A DNA stretch of 64,000 bases from Dyadobacter pollutisoli. Lineage in GTDB: Bacteria > Bacteroidota > Bacteroidia > Cytophagales > Spirosomataceae. Below the pieces are notes generated by a model. That model was given only the letters and a program-made list of their open reading frames with translations. It made no database searches and was not told the origin of the DNA. The stretch lies in the NCBI RefSeq assembly GCF_026625565.1, contig NZ_CP112998.1, positions 3,040,501 to 3,104,500 of the forward strand, given 5' to 3'. The translations under genes were made by a program, and so were the position numbers. Shown piece by piece: positions 19,685-29,005 of the stretch. Numbering within the stretch: position 1 is the first letter of the stretch; the number at the start of each line of letters is the position of its first letter.

Positions 19685-22600
19685 TCACCTTTTCGCAAAG
19701 ACCACTATACCCGCCTTGTTTCTGGAAACTACGTAATAGCCACGCTTACCCGTTATTTTCCTGATGCTGCGGCAATCTCCATTCACAAAAAAGCCCGATA
19801 CGTCGGTAGCAACCGGCTGGAAATTTCCTTTCCCATTCCCTTTCACAAACACACCGTAAGAAGCATCATATTGGCCCGCACCAGGTTCAGTAGTGTAGTC
19901 ATTGCCAGCCAAAAGCACGTCCGGATTCCCGTCCCCATCCACATCGTCGATCAGTATGTCCTGTACTACTGATAGTTGCGCGATCTGAGGCAATGGTTTT
20001 ATTTCAAATTTGCCTACACCTTTATTCTCAATGTATACACTTTGTTGTTCGAAGGCTTTGCTCACTGTCACTGCCTTTTGTTGCTCAGCAGTCAGCAATT
20101 CACTCATTTTGATCTTGGAATATAAGGCATATGACTGAAATCGCTTTTTAAAAACCGGTATTTGCCTCGTCAGCTCATCCCTCGACGGCACCGGATACTC
20201 GGTTCCGTTCAGAAAATAAGAAGGAATGGCGTCATAGCGGCCATTTGCGTCCAGATCAGCACTATAAACCGACATTGGCGCTGCTTTTGAAAACCGATAC
20301 CGGCTGTTTAACCCAAGATTCCCAGCCACAAAATCCAGGTCACCGTCGTGATCGAAATCAGCCGCTTTGACGCAATTCCAGAAACCGTTTGAAGAAGGAA
20401 AACTGTTAGCATTCGAAAATTTCCCCTTGGTATTTTTATATAAAGTCAGCGGCATCAGTTCGCCCGTCAGCATCAGATCCGGCCAGGAATCATTATCAAT
20501 ATCGACCCAAACAGCGTCGGTTAACATACCAATGTTCCGTAACTGCGGCGCTACCGAATCCGTCACATCTGTAAAATGGCCATTGTCATTCCGTAAAATG
20601 CAACTTTCGCCTGCTTTTGGGTAGCCCAGCGGCATAAGCCTGCCACCGCGAAAGAGATCCAGATCACCGTCATGGTCAAAATCGGCTGCGACGACACAGG
20701 AACCGCTGTGCCGGATTGCGGGCAAGAGATTCAATGCGGCTGTAAAATTGCCCCGGCCGTCATTGAGATAGATCCTGTCCTGATAATATTCCGAGCCATC
20801 GAAATACTCATTGGAACCACTCACAATGTAGAGATCAAGATCCTTGTCACCGTCCAAATCCGCCAGTAACACGCCGGTGTCTTCCTCATCCTTCTGCTCG
20901 TTTACTCCTTTGATGGGCTTCGGACTAAACTTACCGGATGCACTTTGAATGTAAAAACTGCCCTGATGATGGTAAGAACCACCCACATAAAAATCTTCCA
21001 GCCCGTCGCCATTGACATCGCCCACGGCCATTTTCGGGCCCTGTCTGGAAAGCATGTGCAACAGCATTGGCTCCTGATTATAATCCATGTAAGGTTCTTC
21101 CTGATGCAGATAATCGATCCCGGTTTGCAATGTCACTTCTTTCAAAATCGGAGTGATAAGCTGTTTGTTTATAGTGGTTTGCCCTGCATTTTGGTAATTC
21201 AATGTCAGTACTTGATTGGCATTAACCTTCTGTACTGTCTGGCTTTTCCCGTCAGGCCATACCACGCGGACAGAATCAGCCAGCTTTGCATTTCCGAGAC
21301 CAAAATGAACCTGATAGTCACTGGAAGACTGGTATCCTCTGGTTACGGAGTGATTAATTTGCTGCAAACCACCGCCGGTGTAAAGCGTAACTTCTGCTCC
21401 CAGACCATTCACGTTGCCCTTTTTCCCTTTCAGGTTAATGTTCAGAAAATTCTTTCCGGTGGTGTTATTCTGAAAAATAAATGCTTCCTGATTGATATTA
21501 TTCACCACCAGATCCAGGTCTCCGTCGCCGTCCAGATCTGCATAAGCCGAGCCATTTGATAATGAAGGTGCGTCGCCAAACCATTCTTTTGTTTTATCGG
21601 AAAAAGTCAGGTCTCCATTGTTTTGGTAAATGAAATTGTTCTTTTTCAAAGTCTTCATTTTCAGCGCTTCGACCTTCATCCGGTTGTCAATAACCTCTTT
21701 GGATGCTCCGCCTTGCGCCATTTCCGCATTGTAGGCTACGAAATCAAGATCTGTAATATCACGCAGATAACCATTGGTAATGCACAGATCCTTGTAACCG
21801 TCATTGTCAAAATCCGCGAAAAGCGGCGACCAGCTCCAATCCGTGCTGTGTACGCCTGAAAACTGCCCGATCTCTGAAAAATGGACCGGTCTCTCCGCCC
21901 CTCCGTTTCCTGCGCTGGCATTCAATTGCAACATATTCCGCATATACTGAGGATGATAACCCAGCTGGCGCGCCATTTCAAACTGCTGAAAATTAGCCGG
22001 TCCGGCCATCAGTTTCCGTTGTTCATTGTCAGTCGGAAGCATATCGACGGTCATCAGGTCAATCTTTCCGTCATTGTTAAAATCCGCCGCATCGGTCCCC
22101 ATTGTAAACTGGCTGTGGTGCCCGAATGCTTCCTTGGCCGCCTCTCTGAACGTACCGTCCTGATTATTAAGATATAACAAATCGCTGGACAGAAAATCAT
22201 TGCCCACCATGATATCGTCCCAGCCGTCACCATTAAAATCAGCGACCGACAATCCCAGGCTCATGCCATCGTGAACAATGCCTGCGTTCTTGGAAACATC
22301 CGTGAATTTGTCACCATCATTCCGGTACAGCCTGTCAGCCGAAAGACCGGTTCCGTCATTGACCGGCGCAACCAGTTTATTGGGGTTTCTGACCAGATTG
22401 GTACTCGTGATCAGGAAAAGATCCAGGTCGCCATCTTTGTCATAATCCAAAAATGCCGCCTGATTGGTAAATGTCGTATCCGCTATCCCCAACCGTTCCG
22501 CCGATTCCTCAAACCGCATATTGCCTTTGTTGAGATACAAATGGTTTTTACGTTTCTCAGCCGGATAATTACCTGATTTACAAACATAAATATCCATCAA

Positions 22601-22993
22601 ACCATCGGAATTCACGTCCGCCATGGTTACGCCGGTGCTCCACCCTCCCGTTTTGATCCCCGTAGCTTCCGTAATGTCTTCGAAATGAAGCTCGCCGTTT
22701 TCCCCTTTTCCCTTGTTCAGATACAGTTTATCAGCAACCTGATTTCCGGTAAAATAAAGGTCCGGCAGCCCGTCGTTGTTGACATCACCTGCCGATACGC
22801 CACCGCCATTGTAAACGTAATAGTAGTCAATGAGGTTAAAATCGTCGTTTTCGTGGATGGTATTCTCAAATTTCACACCTGTTTGTGCAGACGGAAGCAA
22901 CGTGAAAAGTGTCTCCTGCTTCTCGCGGCAGGAAACGATCAAAAGCCATAACAGACAACAAACCAGCTTAACTTTCATTTTCTTCAAAAACAT
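19685..22993 (-). CDS. VCBS/FG-GAP repeat lipoprotein with ASPIC/UnbV domain
   Basis: The 1102-residue protein has a lipoprotein signal ending LLIVSC, so it is probably anchored in the outer membrane. At least ten FG-GAP/VCBS repeats with calcium-binding-like motifs (DVNNDGLPDLYF, DYDKDGDLDLFL, DLDGDGDLDLVV, DVDGDGNPDVLL) form beta-propellers. An ASPIC/UnbV domain lies near residues 520-600 (NGLGAEVTLYTGGG, then VRVVWPDGKSQ). Such proteins are common partners of SusCD loci in Bacteroidota, but their role is not established. An alternative start at 22978 (MKVKL) has a better purine-rich leader. It follows the SusD gene after an intrinsic terminator. Confidence 0.88.
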   Translation of the reverse strand: MFLKKMKVKLVCCLLWLLIVSCREKQETLFTLLPSAQTGVKFENTIHENDDFNLIDYYYVYNGGGVSAGDVNNDGLPDLYFTGNQVADKLYLNKGKGENGELHFEDITEATGIKTGGWSTGVTMADVNSDGLMDIYVCKSGNYPAEKRKNHLYLNKGNMRFEESAERLGIADTTFTNQAAFLDYDKDGDLDLFLITSTNLVRNPNKLVAPVNDGTGLSADRLYRNDGDKFTDVSKNAGIVHDGMSLGLSVADFNGDGWDDIMVGNDFLSSDLLYLNNQDGTFREAAKEAFGHHSQFTMGTDAADFNNDGKIDLMTVDMLPTDNEQRKLMAGPANFQQFEMARQLGYHPQYMRNMLQLNASAGNGGAERPVHFSEIGQFSGVHSTDWSWSPLFADFDNDGYKDLCITNGYLRDITDLDFVAYNAEMAQGGASKEVIDNRMKVEALKMKTLKKNNFIYQNNGDLTFSDKTKEWFGDAPSLSNGSAYADLDGDGDLDLVVNNINQEAFIFQNNTTGKNFLNINLKGKKGNVNGLGAEVTLYTGGGLQQINHSVTRGYQSSSDYQVHFGLGNAKLADSVRVVWPDGKSQTVQKVNANQVLTLNYQNAGQTTINKQLITPILKEVTLQTGIDYLHQEEPYMDYNQEPMLLHMLSRQGPKMAVGDVNGDGLEDFYVGGSYHHQGSFYIQSASGKFSPKPIKGVNEQKDEEDTGVLLADLDGDKDLDLYIVSGSNEYFDGSEYYQDRIYLNDGRGNFTAALNLLPAIRHSGSCVVAADFDHDGDLDLFRGGRLMPLGYPKAGESCILRNDNGHFTDVTDSVAPQLRNIGMLTDAVWVDIDNDSWPDLMLTGELMPLTLYKNTKGKFSNANSFPSSNGFWNCVKAADFDHDGDLDFVAGNLGLNSRYRFSKAAPMSVYSADLDANGRYDAIPSYFLNGTEYPVPSRDELTRQIPVFKKRFQSYALYSKIKMSELLTAEQQKAVTVSKAFEQQSVYIENKGVGKFEIKPLPQIAQLSVVQDILIDDVDGDGNPDVLLAGNDYTTEPGAGQYDASYGVFVKGNGKGNFQPVATDVSGFFVNGDCRSIRKITGKRGYYVVSRNKAGIVVFAKR

Positions 22994-23008
22994 GAATGCT
23001 TAATATAC

Positions 23009-23036
23009 AAAAACGGGGAGCCTGTTCAGCTCCCCG
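23009..23036 (-). terminator. Intrinsic terminator between susD and the VCBS gene
   Basis: Reading the minus strand, arms cggggagc and gctccccg (23029-23036 and 23014-23021 on plus coordinates) form an 8-base GC-rich stem with a 7-base loop, followed by gtttttg. This is a textbook factor-independent terminator. It stands between the stop of SusD and the start of the VCBS lipoprotein. The downstream gene would therefore need read-through or a promoter within about 15-30 bases. Confidence 0.8.
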
Positions 23037-23053
23037 CATCAATATTCAACCTG

Positions 23054-24631
23054 CTATTTCCATTCCGGGTTTTGCGCCACATTAGGATTTCCCTGAATCT
23101 CAATCAGCGGGATCGGAAGCACGTAATCCTTCGCCTTGGGGACACGCCCTACCTTATATGTAGCCGAGTAATGTTTGATGTAATCTCCCAGAAAATCAGG
23201 AGAACCGCCAAACTTGCTCTTTCTCCGCAGTTCCGGGTAAGCCACCTGTTCAAAAGCAAATTCATGCATGATCTCATCCACGATTGCACTCCGCAATGTA
23301 GCCTGCGTCAGCCCTTTCAATGGGGTAAGTCCCGCTCTGGACCTCACCTTATTGATACTTTCATAAGCATCGCCTTGTCCGCTTTCATTACAAGCCTCCG
23401 CGTGACCGAGAAGTACCTCTGCAAAACGCATGTAGATCGTATTTTTCTCGGTAGTGGAGTAATTTTTGTCCAGCTCCACCAGCTTCGAAGACCACGCTTT
23501 GCTAAAAATCAGTTCCTCTGGTTTGTTCGGATTAGCATTCGGATCAACCAAACCACCGAATCGGGAAAGATTATAATCCGCTTTTGCTGACCATTTTACA
23601 GTCGGAAATTTACCATCTGCTGTTTTAGCAGTTCTTCCCGTCGGGTAAGACTCTACGAATGTACCGCCAATGCGTTTATCATTGTCCTCATACGACATTC
23701 TGAAATCCTTTGTAGCGCTGAGCCAGCTCCATCCGGCGCCGCCCAGGTCACTCGGAAAATCCTCAGGATTGAAATGCGCCGAGTGGTTATTGTATTCCGA
23801 GGAATTCGCTTTGGCCGAAATCTGCGCTTCAAAGATCCGCTCGCCCTGGTTTTCGTGGTCCACGTCGAAATTATTGGTAAAATCCGGGTACAGCGTCATG
23901 CCACTGTTCTTAATGATATCCTCGGCAGTTGCTTTTGCGTCAGCCCATTTTTCGTCCCACAGCTGCGCCTTCATCAACAGTGTTTTCGCTGCCCATTTGG
24001 TGGCACGACCCGCATCGGTACCGGTATAATTTGCCGGTAAAACAGCAGCTGCGGCAGTAGCATCGGCGTAGATCTGATCAATTACTTTTCGCTTTCCACC
24101 TGCATTGTCCGGCAGGTCGTTATAACTTTTGGTAGAAGTGGTCTTGATCGGAGGATTATCGAAATATCTCAGCAATTCATAGAAGTAAAATGCACGAAGG
24201 AATTCTGCTTCCCCCTTGATCCTCTTCACTTTATCGACGTTGGCCGGGTCATCCATTGCGTCTGCCACTTCAATGAGCTTGTTGGCCCGGTCAATAGAAC
24301 GGTAGCATTCCTGCCAGTAAACATTGATATAATCGTCCGACGGACTGATGTTCCCGAGATTATATTGCAGCGGTCCCTTCTCCCACCCTACCTGATACCC
24401 TACCAGACATTCAAATACATAGCGGTTATAAAAGTGGTTGAACCAGTCGCCATTACCCATACCCAGGTCGTCATATATCGCATTCACACCTAATTCCAGC
24501 TCCGTCGCCGATTGGTAAAAACTATCCGGATTGATGAAATCGGGCTTTTCTTTAAGATCGGAACAGCCGGCAGTCATCAGCATTCCTACGGCCACTGCGA
24601 GTTTGGCTTGTTGTATCAATTTGTTTTTCAT
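23054..24631 (-). CDS. susD: SusD/RagB family nutrient-binding lipoprotein
   Basis: The 525-residue protein has a lipoprotein signal (MTAGC, lipid on the Cys) and the SusD pattern. An N-terminal NPDSFYQSATELELGVNAIYDDL segment opens the alpha-helical TPR scaffold (RIKGEAEFLRAFYFYELLRYF). The C-terminal half has YMRFAEVLLGHAEA, INKVRSRAGL and LPIPLIEIQGNPNVAQNPEW, a typical ending. It caps the SusC barrel at the cell surface and binds the oligosaccharide. It is 57 bases downstream of susC. The ligand is unknown; the locus suggests a plant-type or other beta-linked glycan. Confidence 0.95.
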   Translation of the reverse strand: MKNKLIQQAKLAVAVGMLMTAGCSDLKEKPDFINPDSFYQSATELELGVNAIYDDLGMGNGDWFNHFYNRYVFECLVGYQVGWEKGPLQYNLGNISPSDDYINVYWQECYRSIDRANKLIEVADAMDDPANVDKVKRIKGEAEFLRAFYFYELLRYFDNPPIKTTSTKSYNDLPDNAGGKRKVIDQIYADATAAAAVLPANYTGTDAGRATKWAAKTLLMKAQLWDEKWADAKATAEDIIKNSGMTLYPDFTNNFDVDHENQGERIFEAQISAKANSSEYNNHSAHFNPEDFPSDLGGAGWSWLSATKDFRMSYEDNDKRIGGTFVESYPTGRTAKTADGKFPTVKWSAKADYNLSRFGGLVDPNANPNKPEELIFSKAWSSKLVELDKNYSTTEKNTIYMRFAEVLLGHAEACNESGQGDAYESINKVRSRAGLTPLKGLTQATLRSAIVDEIMHEFAFEQVAYPELRRKSKFGGSPDFLGDYIKHYSATYKVGRVPKAKDYVLPIPLIEIQGNPNVAQNPEWK

Positions 24632-24688
24632 TGGATCAATATTGTTATGTTATAAAAACATTCAGCTCTCTATCTCTTCGTCAACTTG

Positions 24689-27600
24689 TTAGAATCCCAG
24701 ATTCACACCTACTGTGACCGTACGGGCACGTGGATATGCATCATAATCGTCGCCACGGTTCAGGTTACTCTGTCCGCTGTTATTCACCTCAGGATCAAAG
24801 CCTTTGTACTTGGTAATGACGAACAGGTTCTGACCACTTACAGACACTCTGGCCGAGCGGATAAAGTTGCTGGTAAGGGGGATATTGTAGCCCAGTGAAA
24901 CGTTTTGCAATCTTACAAAAGAGCCGTCCTGGATAAAGAATGACGATTTACGGAAGGAAATAAAGTCTCTTCTTCCATCGATCACCGGTCTATTTCCATT
25001 CGGGTTCTCAGTACTATATGAATCCGTAAGGATGTTGGAAAGCTGGTTGATCTTCTGTACGCCGTCGCCTATTTCCGACTGTTGCAAATTCCTTACCTGA
25101 TTGCCCTGCACGCCCCGGAAGAAAATACCCAGATCAAAGCCCTGGTATTTCAGTGAGCTGTTTAGTCCCCAGGTAAATTTCGGGTTTGGATTACCAATAA
25201 TTTTATAGTCGTCCGACGTGTATTTGCCGTCACCATTCACATCTGTATATTTCGGATAACCTGCTTTGGCTGAAAACGTTGCTGCTTCACTATCCGAAGT
25301 AAACAAACCTGCATATTCATATCCCCTCCACACACCGATCGGGTTGCCTGCTTGTACCCAGCTTCCGTCGATACCCAGGTGACCGCTCGGGCTGCTCGCG
25401 AAGTATGGTGTGCTTTTACCAAGGTCTGTCAAATTGTTTCTTACATAAGAAATATTTCCGCCGATATCCCATTTAAGTCTCTCTCCGTCAATGGCTTTAT
25501 AATTGGCTTCGAAATCCATCCCTTTGTTGGTCAATGTTCCGGAATTGAGCAAAACTGTGCCAAATCCTGTGCTCTGCGCGATGGAAACATATAGAAGCAA
25601 ATCAGATGTTTTGGTGTTGTACCAGTCGATCGAAAGATCCAGGCGATTTTTCAGAAGCCTTGTATTTAACCCAATATTAAGCATTCTGGTCGATTCCCAT
25701 TTAAGGTCCGGGTTGGCGATGTTGTTGGCACCATAACCTGCACTCAGCTGGCCACCAAAGACATAATTGTAAGGTACCAGCCCTGAAACAGATTGGTAAG
25801 GAGGAATATTCGAGTTCCCTGTCACCCCGTAGCTCGCCCTTAATTTCATGTCGTCGAAAATGTTGCTCAGCCTTGAATCCGTGAAGAACTTCTCGTTGGC
25901 GATTTTCCATCCCAAAGCCGCCGAAGGAAACATGGCGTATTTATTGTTCGGGCCAAATTTTGAGGAACCATCACGACGAACCGTAACCGTCAGCAAATAT
26001 TTGTCATAGGCCGAATAGTTCAGGCGACCGATCACCGATTGCAGGTTCCATTCTTGTCTTCCCGAATAAGGCGTCTGAATTTTAGATCCGTTTTGCAAAT
26101 TCATCGAATTCACGTCGTCCGAAGGCAAGCCAAACGTGGACGCCGACGCATACTGGTTTATTTCATGCTGGAATGTGTAACCCGCAGTGGCATCGATAAT
26201 GTGGTTGGGAGTTAGTTCTTTGTGATAAAACAATAAGTTTTCGTTCAGGAGATTGGTAACATTCCGGTTAAACTTGTCGAGCTCACGGGCATTCTGGCGA
26301 CCGAGTCTGGTGAAGCTGTTGAAGAACGAAGTACGTCCTGCACTCACCACGTCAGCACCGATGCTGGTTTTAAATTTAAGGCCGTCGAAAATCTTGAATG
26401 TAACAGCAGTGGTTCCGAAAAGGCGGTTTGTAGCGTCCCTGTCATAACCTTCCTTAGCCTCGGCCACAGGGTTAATGCTGAAACGACCGTCGTAGCTTGG
26501 ATAATTATAGCCTCCGTTATCATTGTAAATTGCAACCGTAGGGTCCAGTCCCAAAGCAGTGATCATGATCCCGCCGGGGCCGCCGCGATCCGTAGGTACG
26601 TTGTTGGAAATCAGGCGACTGTACGACCAGCTGTTGCTAAGCGTAGCCTTGCCGCCGAGGAAATCGTTGTCCAGGTTAAACCGGAAACCGTAACGTTTGA
26701 AATCAGTATTGATGATGATACCCTGATTATCAAGCACATTCGCACTGAATGCATACTTCATTGTTTGATTACCACCTGAAAATGTCAGCTGATGGCTCTG
26801 AATGCTGCCCGGGCGTGTTACCGCGTCAACCCAGTTGGTTCCTGCACCGGCCGCCGAGATCTGGTCGGCGCTATACCTGCCCGCACCGCCCTGGCTCACT
26901 TCCAGCTTGTTGATATACCGCATATAGTCATCTGCACGAAGCATATCAATTTTTTTGGCCATATTCTGGAACGAATAAGAACCATCGTAGGTCAGCCTGC
27001 CGCCGCCTTCCTTACCTCTTTTGGTAGTGATCATCACCACACCATTGGCACCACGGGAACCATAAATAGCAGTACCCGAAGCGTCTTTCAGCACTTCAAT
27101 GGACTCAATATCATTGGGGTTAAGCATTGCCAGCGCATTGGATGGCTGACGGTTTCCGCCTGTTCCCACTGCATTATTATCAGGATAAATAGGCAATCCG
27201 TCCACGACATACAAAGGCTCTGAACCGCTGAGAATGGAGTTAGGGCCACGAACCCTCACCGAAAGCCCACCGCCTGGCGCAGCCGAAGACTGCGAGATCT
27301 GCACCCCGGAAACACGTCCCTGCAATGCCTGATCGAGCGAAGTAACCGGAAACTCTTTGATTGCCGCACCTTTCACACTGGATACGGATGCCGTAAGGTC
27401 ACTTTTCTTTACCTGTCCATAACCCACCACGACCAATTCTTCGAGTGCCTTGGTGCCCGATATCATCTTCACATTCAGTGTTGTCGCATTATCGGTCGTT
27501 ACCTCCTGCGTTTCAAACCCGATAAAGCTGAAAACCAGTTTGGTCCCAGCCGCAGCTTCGATTTTGAAGATACCTTCAGCATTTGTCGTCGTTCCTTTGC

Positions 27601-27754
27601 TCGTCCCTTTTACCGTGATGCTCACACCAGGAAGTACCTCGTTGTTGTCTCCTGTAACCTTGCCTGTAAGCTCGCCCTGGGCATACGCGCCCATCGACGA
27701 GAATACGATCAAAGCCAAAAGCATTCTTCTCATCAGAAGTATTAATCGCTTCAT
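24689..27754 (-). CDS. susC: SusC/RagA family TonB-linked outer membrane transporter
   Basis: I place the start at 27754 (MKRLILLMRRM), giving about 1021 residues. An upstream Met would add a 28-residue segment that looks untranslated. Signal peptide (ending GAYAQ), then a carboxypeptidase-like regulatory domain (LTGKVTGDNNEVLPGVSITVKG), a TonB-box-like region near VVVGYGQVKKSDLT, the plug (VRVRGPNSILSGSEPLYVVDG, IEVLKDASGTAIYGSRGANG) and a 22-strand barrel ending in Phe (VNLGF). It imports oligosaccharides across the outer membrane with TonB energy. First gene of a susC-susD unit. Its promoter should lie in the 380-base upstream gap. Confidence 0.95.
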   Translation of the reverse strand: MKRLILLMRRMLLALIVFSSMGAYAQGELTGKVTGDNNEVLPGVSITVKGTSKGTTTNAEGIFKIEAAAGTKLVFSFIGFETQEVTTDNATTLNVKMISGTKALEELVVVGYGQVKKSDLTASVSSVKGAAIKEFPVTSLDQALQGRVSGVQISQSSAAPGGGLSVRVRGPNSILSGSEPLYVVDGLPIYPDNNAVGTGGNRQPSNALAMLNPNDIESIEVLKDASGTAIYGSRGANGVVMITTKRGKEGGGRLTYDGSYSFQNMAKKIDMLRADDYMRYINKLEVSQGGAGRYSADQISAAGAGTNWVDAVTRPGSIQSHQLTFSGGNQTMKYAFSANVLDNQGIIINTDFKRYGFRFNLDNDFLGGKATLSNSWSYSRLISNNVPTDRGGPGGIMITALGLDPTVAIYNDNGGYNYPSYDGRFSINPVAEAKEGYDRDATNRLFGTTAVTFKIFDGLKFKTSIGADVVSAGRTSFFNSFTRLGRQNARELDKFNRNVTNLLNENLLFYHKELTPNHIIDATAGYTFQHEINQYASASTFGLPSDDVNSMNLQNGSKIQTPYSGRQEWNLQSVIGRLNYSAYDKYLLTVTVRRDGSSKFGPNNKYAMFPSAALGWKIANEKFFTDSRLSNIFDDMKLRASYGVTGNSNIPPYQSVSGLVPYNYVFGGQLSAGYGANNIANPDLKWESTRMLNIGLNTRLLKNRLDLSIDWYNTKTSDLLLYVSIAQSTGFGTVLLNSGTLTNKGMDFEANYKAIDGERLKWDIGGNISYVRNNLTDLGKSTPYFASSPSGHLGIDGSWVQAGNPIGVWRGYEYAGLFTSDSEAATFSAKAGYPKYTDVNGDGKYTSDDYKIIGNPNPKFTWGLNSSLKYQGFDLGIFFRGVQGNQVRNLQQSEIGDGVQKINQLSNILTDSYSTENPNGNRPVIDGRRDFISFRKSSFFIQDGSFVRLQNVSLGYNIPLTSNFIRSARVSVSGQNLFVITKYKGFDPEVNNSGQSNLNRGDDYDAYPRARTVTVGVNLGF

Positions 27755-28136
27755 AAGAAATTGTTTTAAATGTAGAAAAGGTCTTTTTAAACTCTTTATT
27801 GTAGAAAAATAAATTAGTATAGTACTATTTGCAACCACACAAATGTCCTCGTTAATAACCTCTTAGAAAATGGATTCTCTTTTCTAAATGATGGACAATC
27901 CTATGAAATTCTTGAATTTTAAGCCACATTTCCCGTATTGAAAACAATGCGAGAGATATCAGGCTGTCGACTTTGGTGTGGATTGTTGGAGAAGGTCTGG
28001 GTAGGAATTTGAAGCTAAATGTGACGGATTGAGGACTATTGGTGGTTTTTGGGCTTCTTTGATGTATACTAGAGGTCGAGCGCAAATCTCATTACGATGA
28101 TAATTTCCTATATTTGAATGTAAAATTTTCTGAGCA
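27755..28136. other. Divergent intergenic region between susC and the accessory islet
   Basis: This 382-base AT-rich gap separates two divergent units. It holds an inverted repeat ttagaaaa / ttttctaa (27863-27870 and 27880-27887, 9-base loop), about 110 bases before the susC start. It also has a TAnnTTTG box near the rightward gene. Short open frames inside lack coding character, so I call no gene. It is the left boundary of the islet; no terminal repeat or tRNA was seen. Confidence 0.5.
28109..28116 (+). promoter_or_regulatory. Candidate Bacteroidota -7 box for the overlapping nuclease pair
   Basis: The octamer tatatttg matches TAnnTTTG exactly, 20 bases before the ATG of the first gene. 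No good TTG -33 element is present at the expected distance, so this is only a partial promoter match. Confidence 0.35.
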
Positions 28137-28442
28137 ATGGACGCAATCAAAATAAAGGTAAATAAGCAAATGGATGGATACTCATTCAGTATCTCACCTT
28201 CCATTCGTGACTTCATCAGGAAGCTTTTTCCTAATGCGCATCCCGCTAACAATATTTTTGTAGGGTATGACACAAAAAGCAATTTTGAAGTTTATGCTGG
28301 AAAACTCGAAAGTCAAATCTATCCCGCGTTATTAGGTGTTGACAGTAAGAGTGATCTCAATCAATTTGATGAAATTCAATTCGTTGACACTCAGACTGGA
28401 AACGTACTATACAAATTAAACCCGCGTGACGAAAAAGTTTAA
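28137..28442 (+). CDS. Hypothetical protein, first gene of an overlapping pair
   Basis: I do not recognise this 101-residue protein. It is mixed alpha/beta with no signal peptide or membrane segment: IKIKVNKQMDGYSFSISPSI, then FIRKLFPNA, NIFVGYDTKSNFEVYAG and a C-terminal DEIQFVDTQTGNVLYKL strand pair. Its last 17 bases overlap the GTG start of the next gene in another frame, so the two are probably translationally coupled. A small protein ahead of a nuclease-like protein could be an antitoxin, immunity or specificity partner (inference only). Base composition is clearly more AT-rich than in the flanking susC. Confidence 0.7.
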   Translation: MDAIKIKVNKQMDGYSFSISPSIRDFIRKLFPNAHPANNIFVGYDTKSNFEVYAGKLESQIYPALLGVDSKSDLNQFDEIQFVDTQTGNVLYKLNPRDEKV

Positions 28443-28902
28443 TCAATATCTTGGGAAGGCTGGGCACCTGGCAATTATGTCTGAATTTTTAATGCTCGGC
28501 TGGAATGTCGCTATTCCCGAAGTTGATATCGGGGATGACATCTTTGTGGTTCAGGATGATAATGGTACATTAAGACGGGTACAAGTTAAAACGTCAACTT
28601 CTACCTCACGAAAAGATAGTTTCAGCGGCCAATTCAATGTGTCTGTTAAAAATCTTCAGAATATTTCGAATATACCGGTTCACTATGTATTCATTGTGAG
28701 ACATAACGATGAATGGTCGAAGCCAGTAATTATCAGACAAGATTATCTACTCAATCATTTTGAAAATGAAAATGTAGGTTCTGAATCCAAGGGAAACATT
28801 ACGTTTTACTTTTCTTTCTCAAAAGGAAAGGCGGAGTGTTCTGGGCAGGATTTCACTAGATACATTAAGGATTATACTGACTTCCCTAAGATAGAGCATT
28901 AA
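28426..28902 (+). CDS. PD-(D/E)XK nuclease-like protein (GTG start)
   Basis: The 158-residue protein starts with GTG at 28426 inside the preceding gene. Its N-terminal half has the order expected of a PD-(D/E)XK-type core as seen in small group I intron-associated or DUF4365-like nucleases: GKAGHLAIMSEFLMLGWNV with E20 on the first helix, DIGDDIFVV with D37/D38, and VQVKT with Q53 and K55. The C-terminal half (VHYVFIVRHNDEWSKPVIIR) resembles the matching DUF4365-type tail. Likely a DNA- or RNA-cleaving enzyme. It could also be a non-catalytic relative, since the first acidic residue assignment is uncertain. Next to other nuclease and toxin-like genes. Confidence 0.65.
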   Translation: MTKKFNQYLGKAGHLAIMSEFLMLGWNVAIPEVDIGDDIFVVQDDNGTLRRVQVKTSTSTSRKDSFSGQFNVSVKNLQNISNIPVHYVFIVRHNDEWSKPVIIRQDYLLNHFENENVGSESKGNITFYFSFSKGKAECSGQDFTRYIKDYTDFPKIEH

Positions 28903-29005
28903 CTGCGCTAAAAGTAATATTGTGACTAGCTGATTAGAATTGCTCAATGCACAAAAAATATGTCAATTAACAAGTTGTATGTTATTTTAAAGCCACCCTT
29001 CAAGT

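Noticed and set aside
27755..27900. Full -33/-7 promoter for the first susC
   Set aside because: Several TTG and TAAT words occur but none pairs at the expected spacing, so no promoter is called.
27852..28282. Two minus-strand open frames left of the islet
   Set aside because: One is antisense to the 101-residue gene and the other lies in AT-rich intergenic sequence; neither has coding character.
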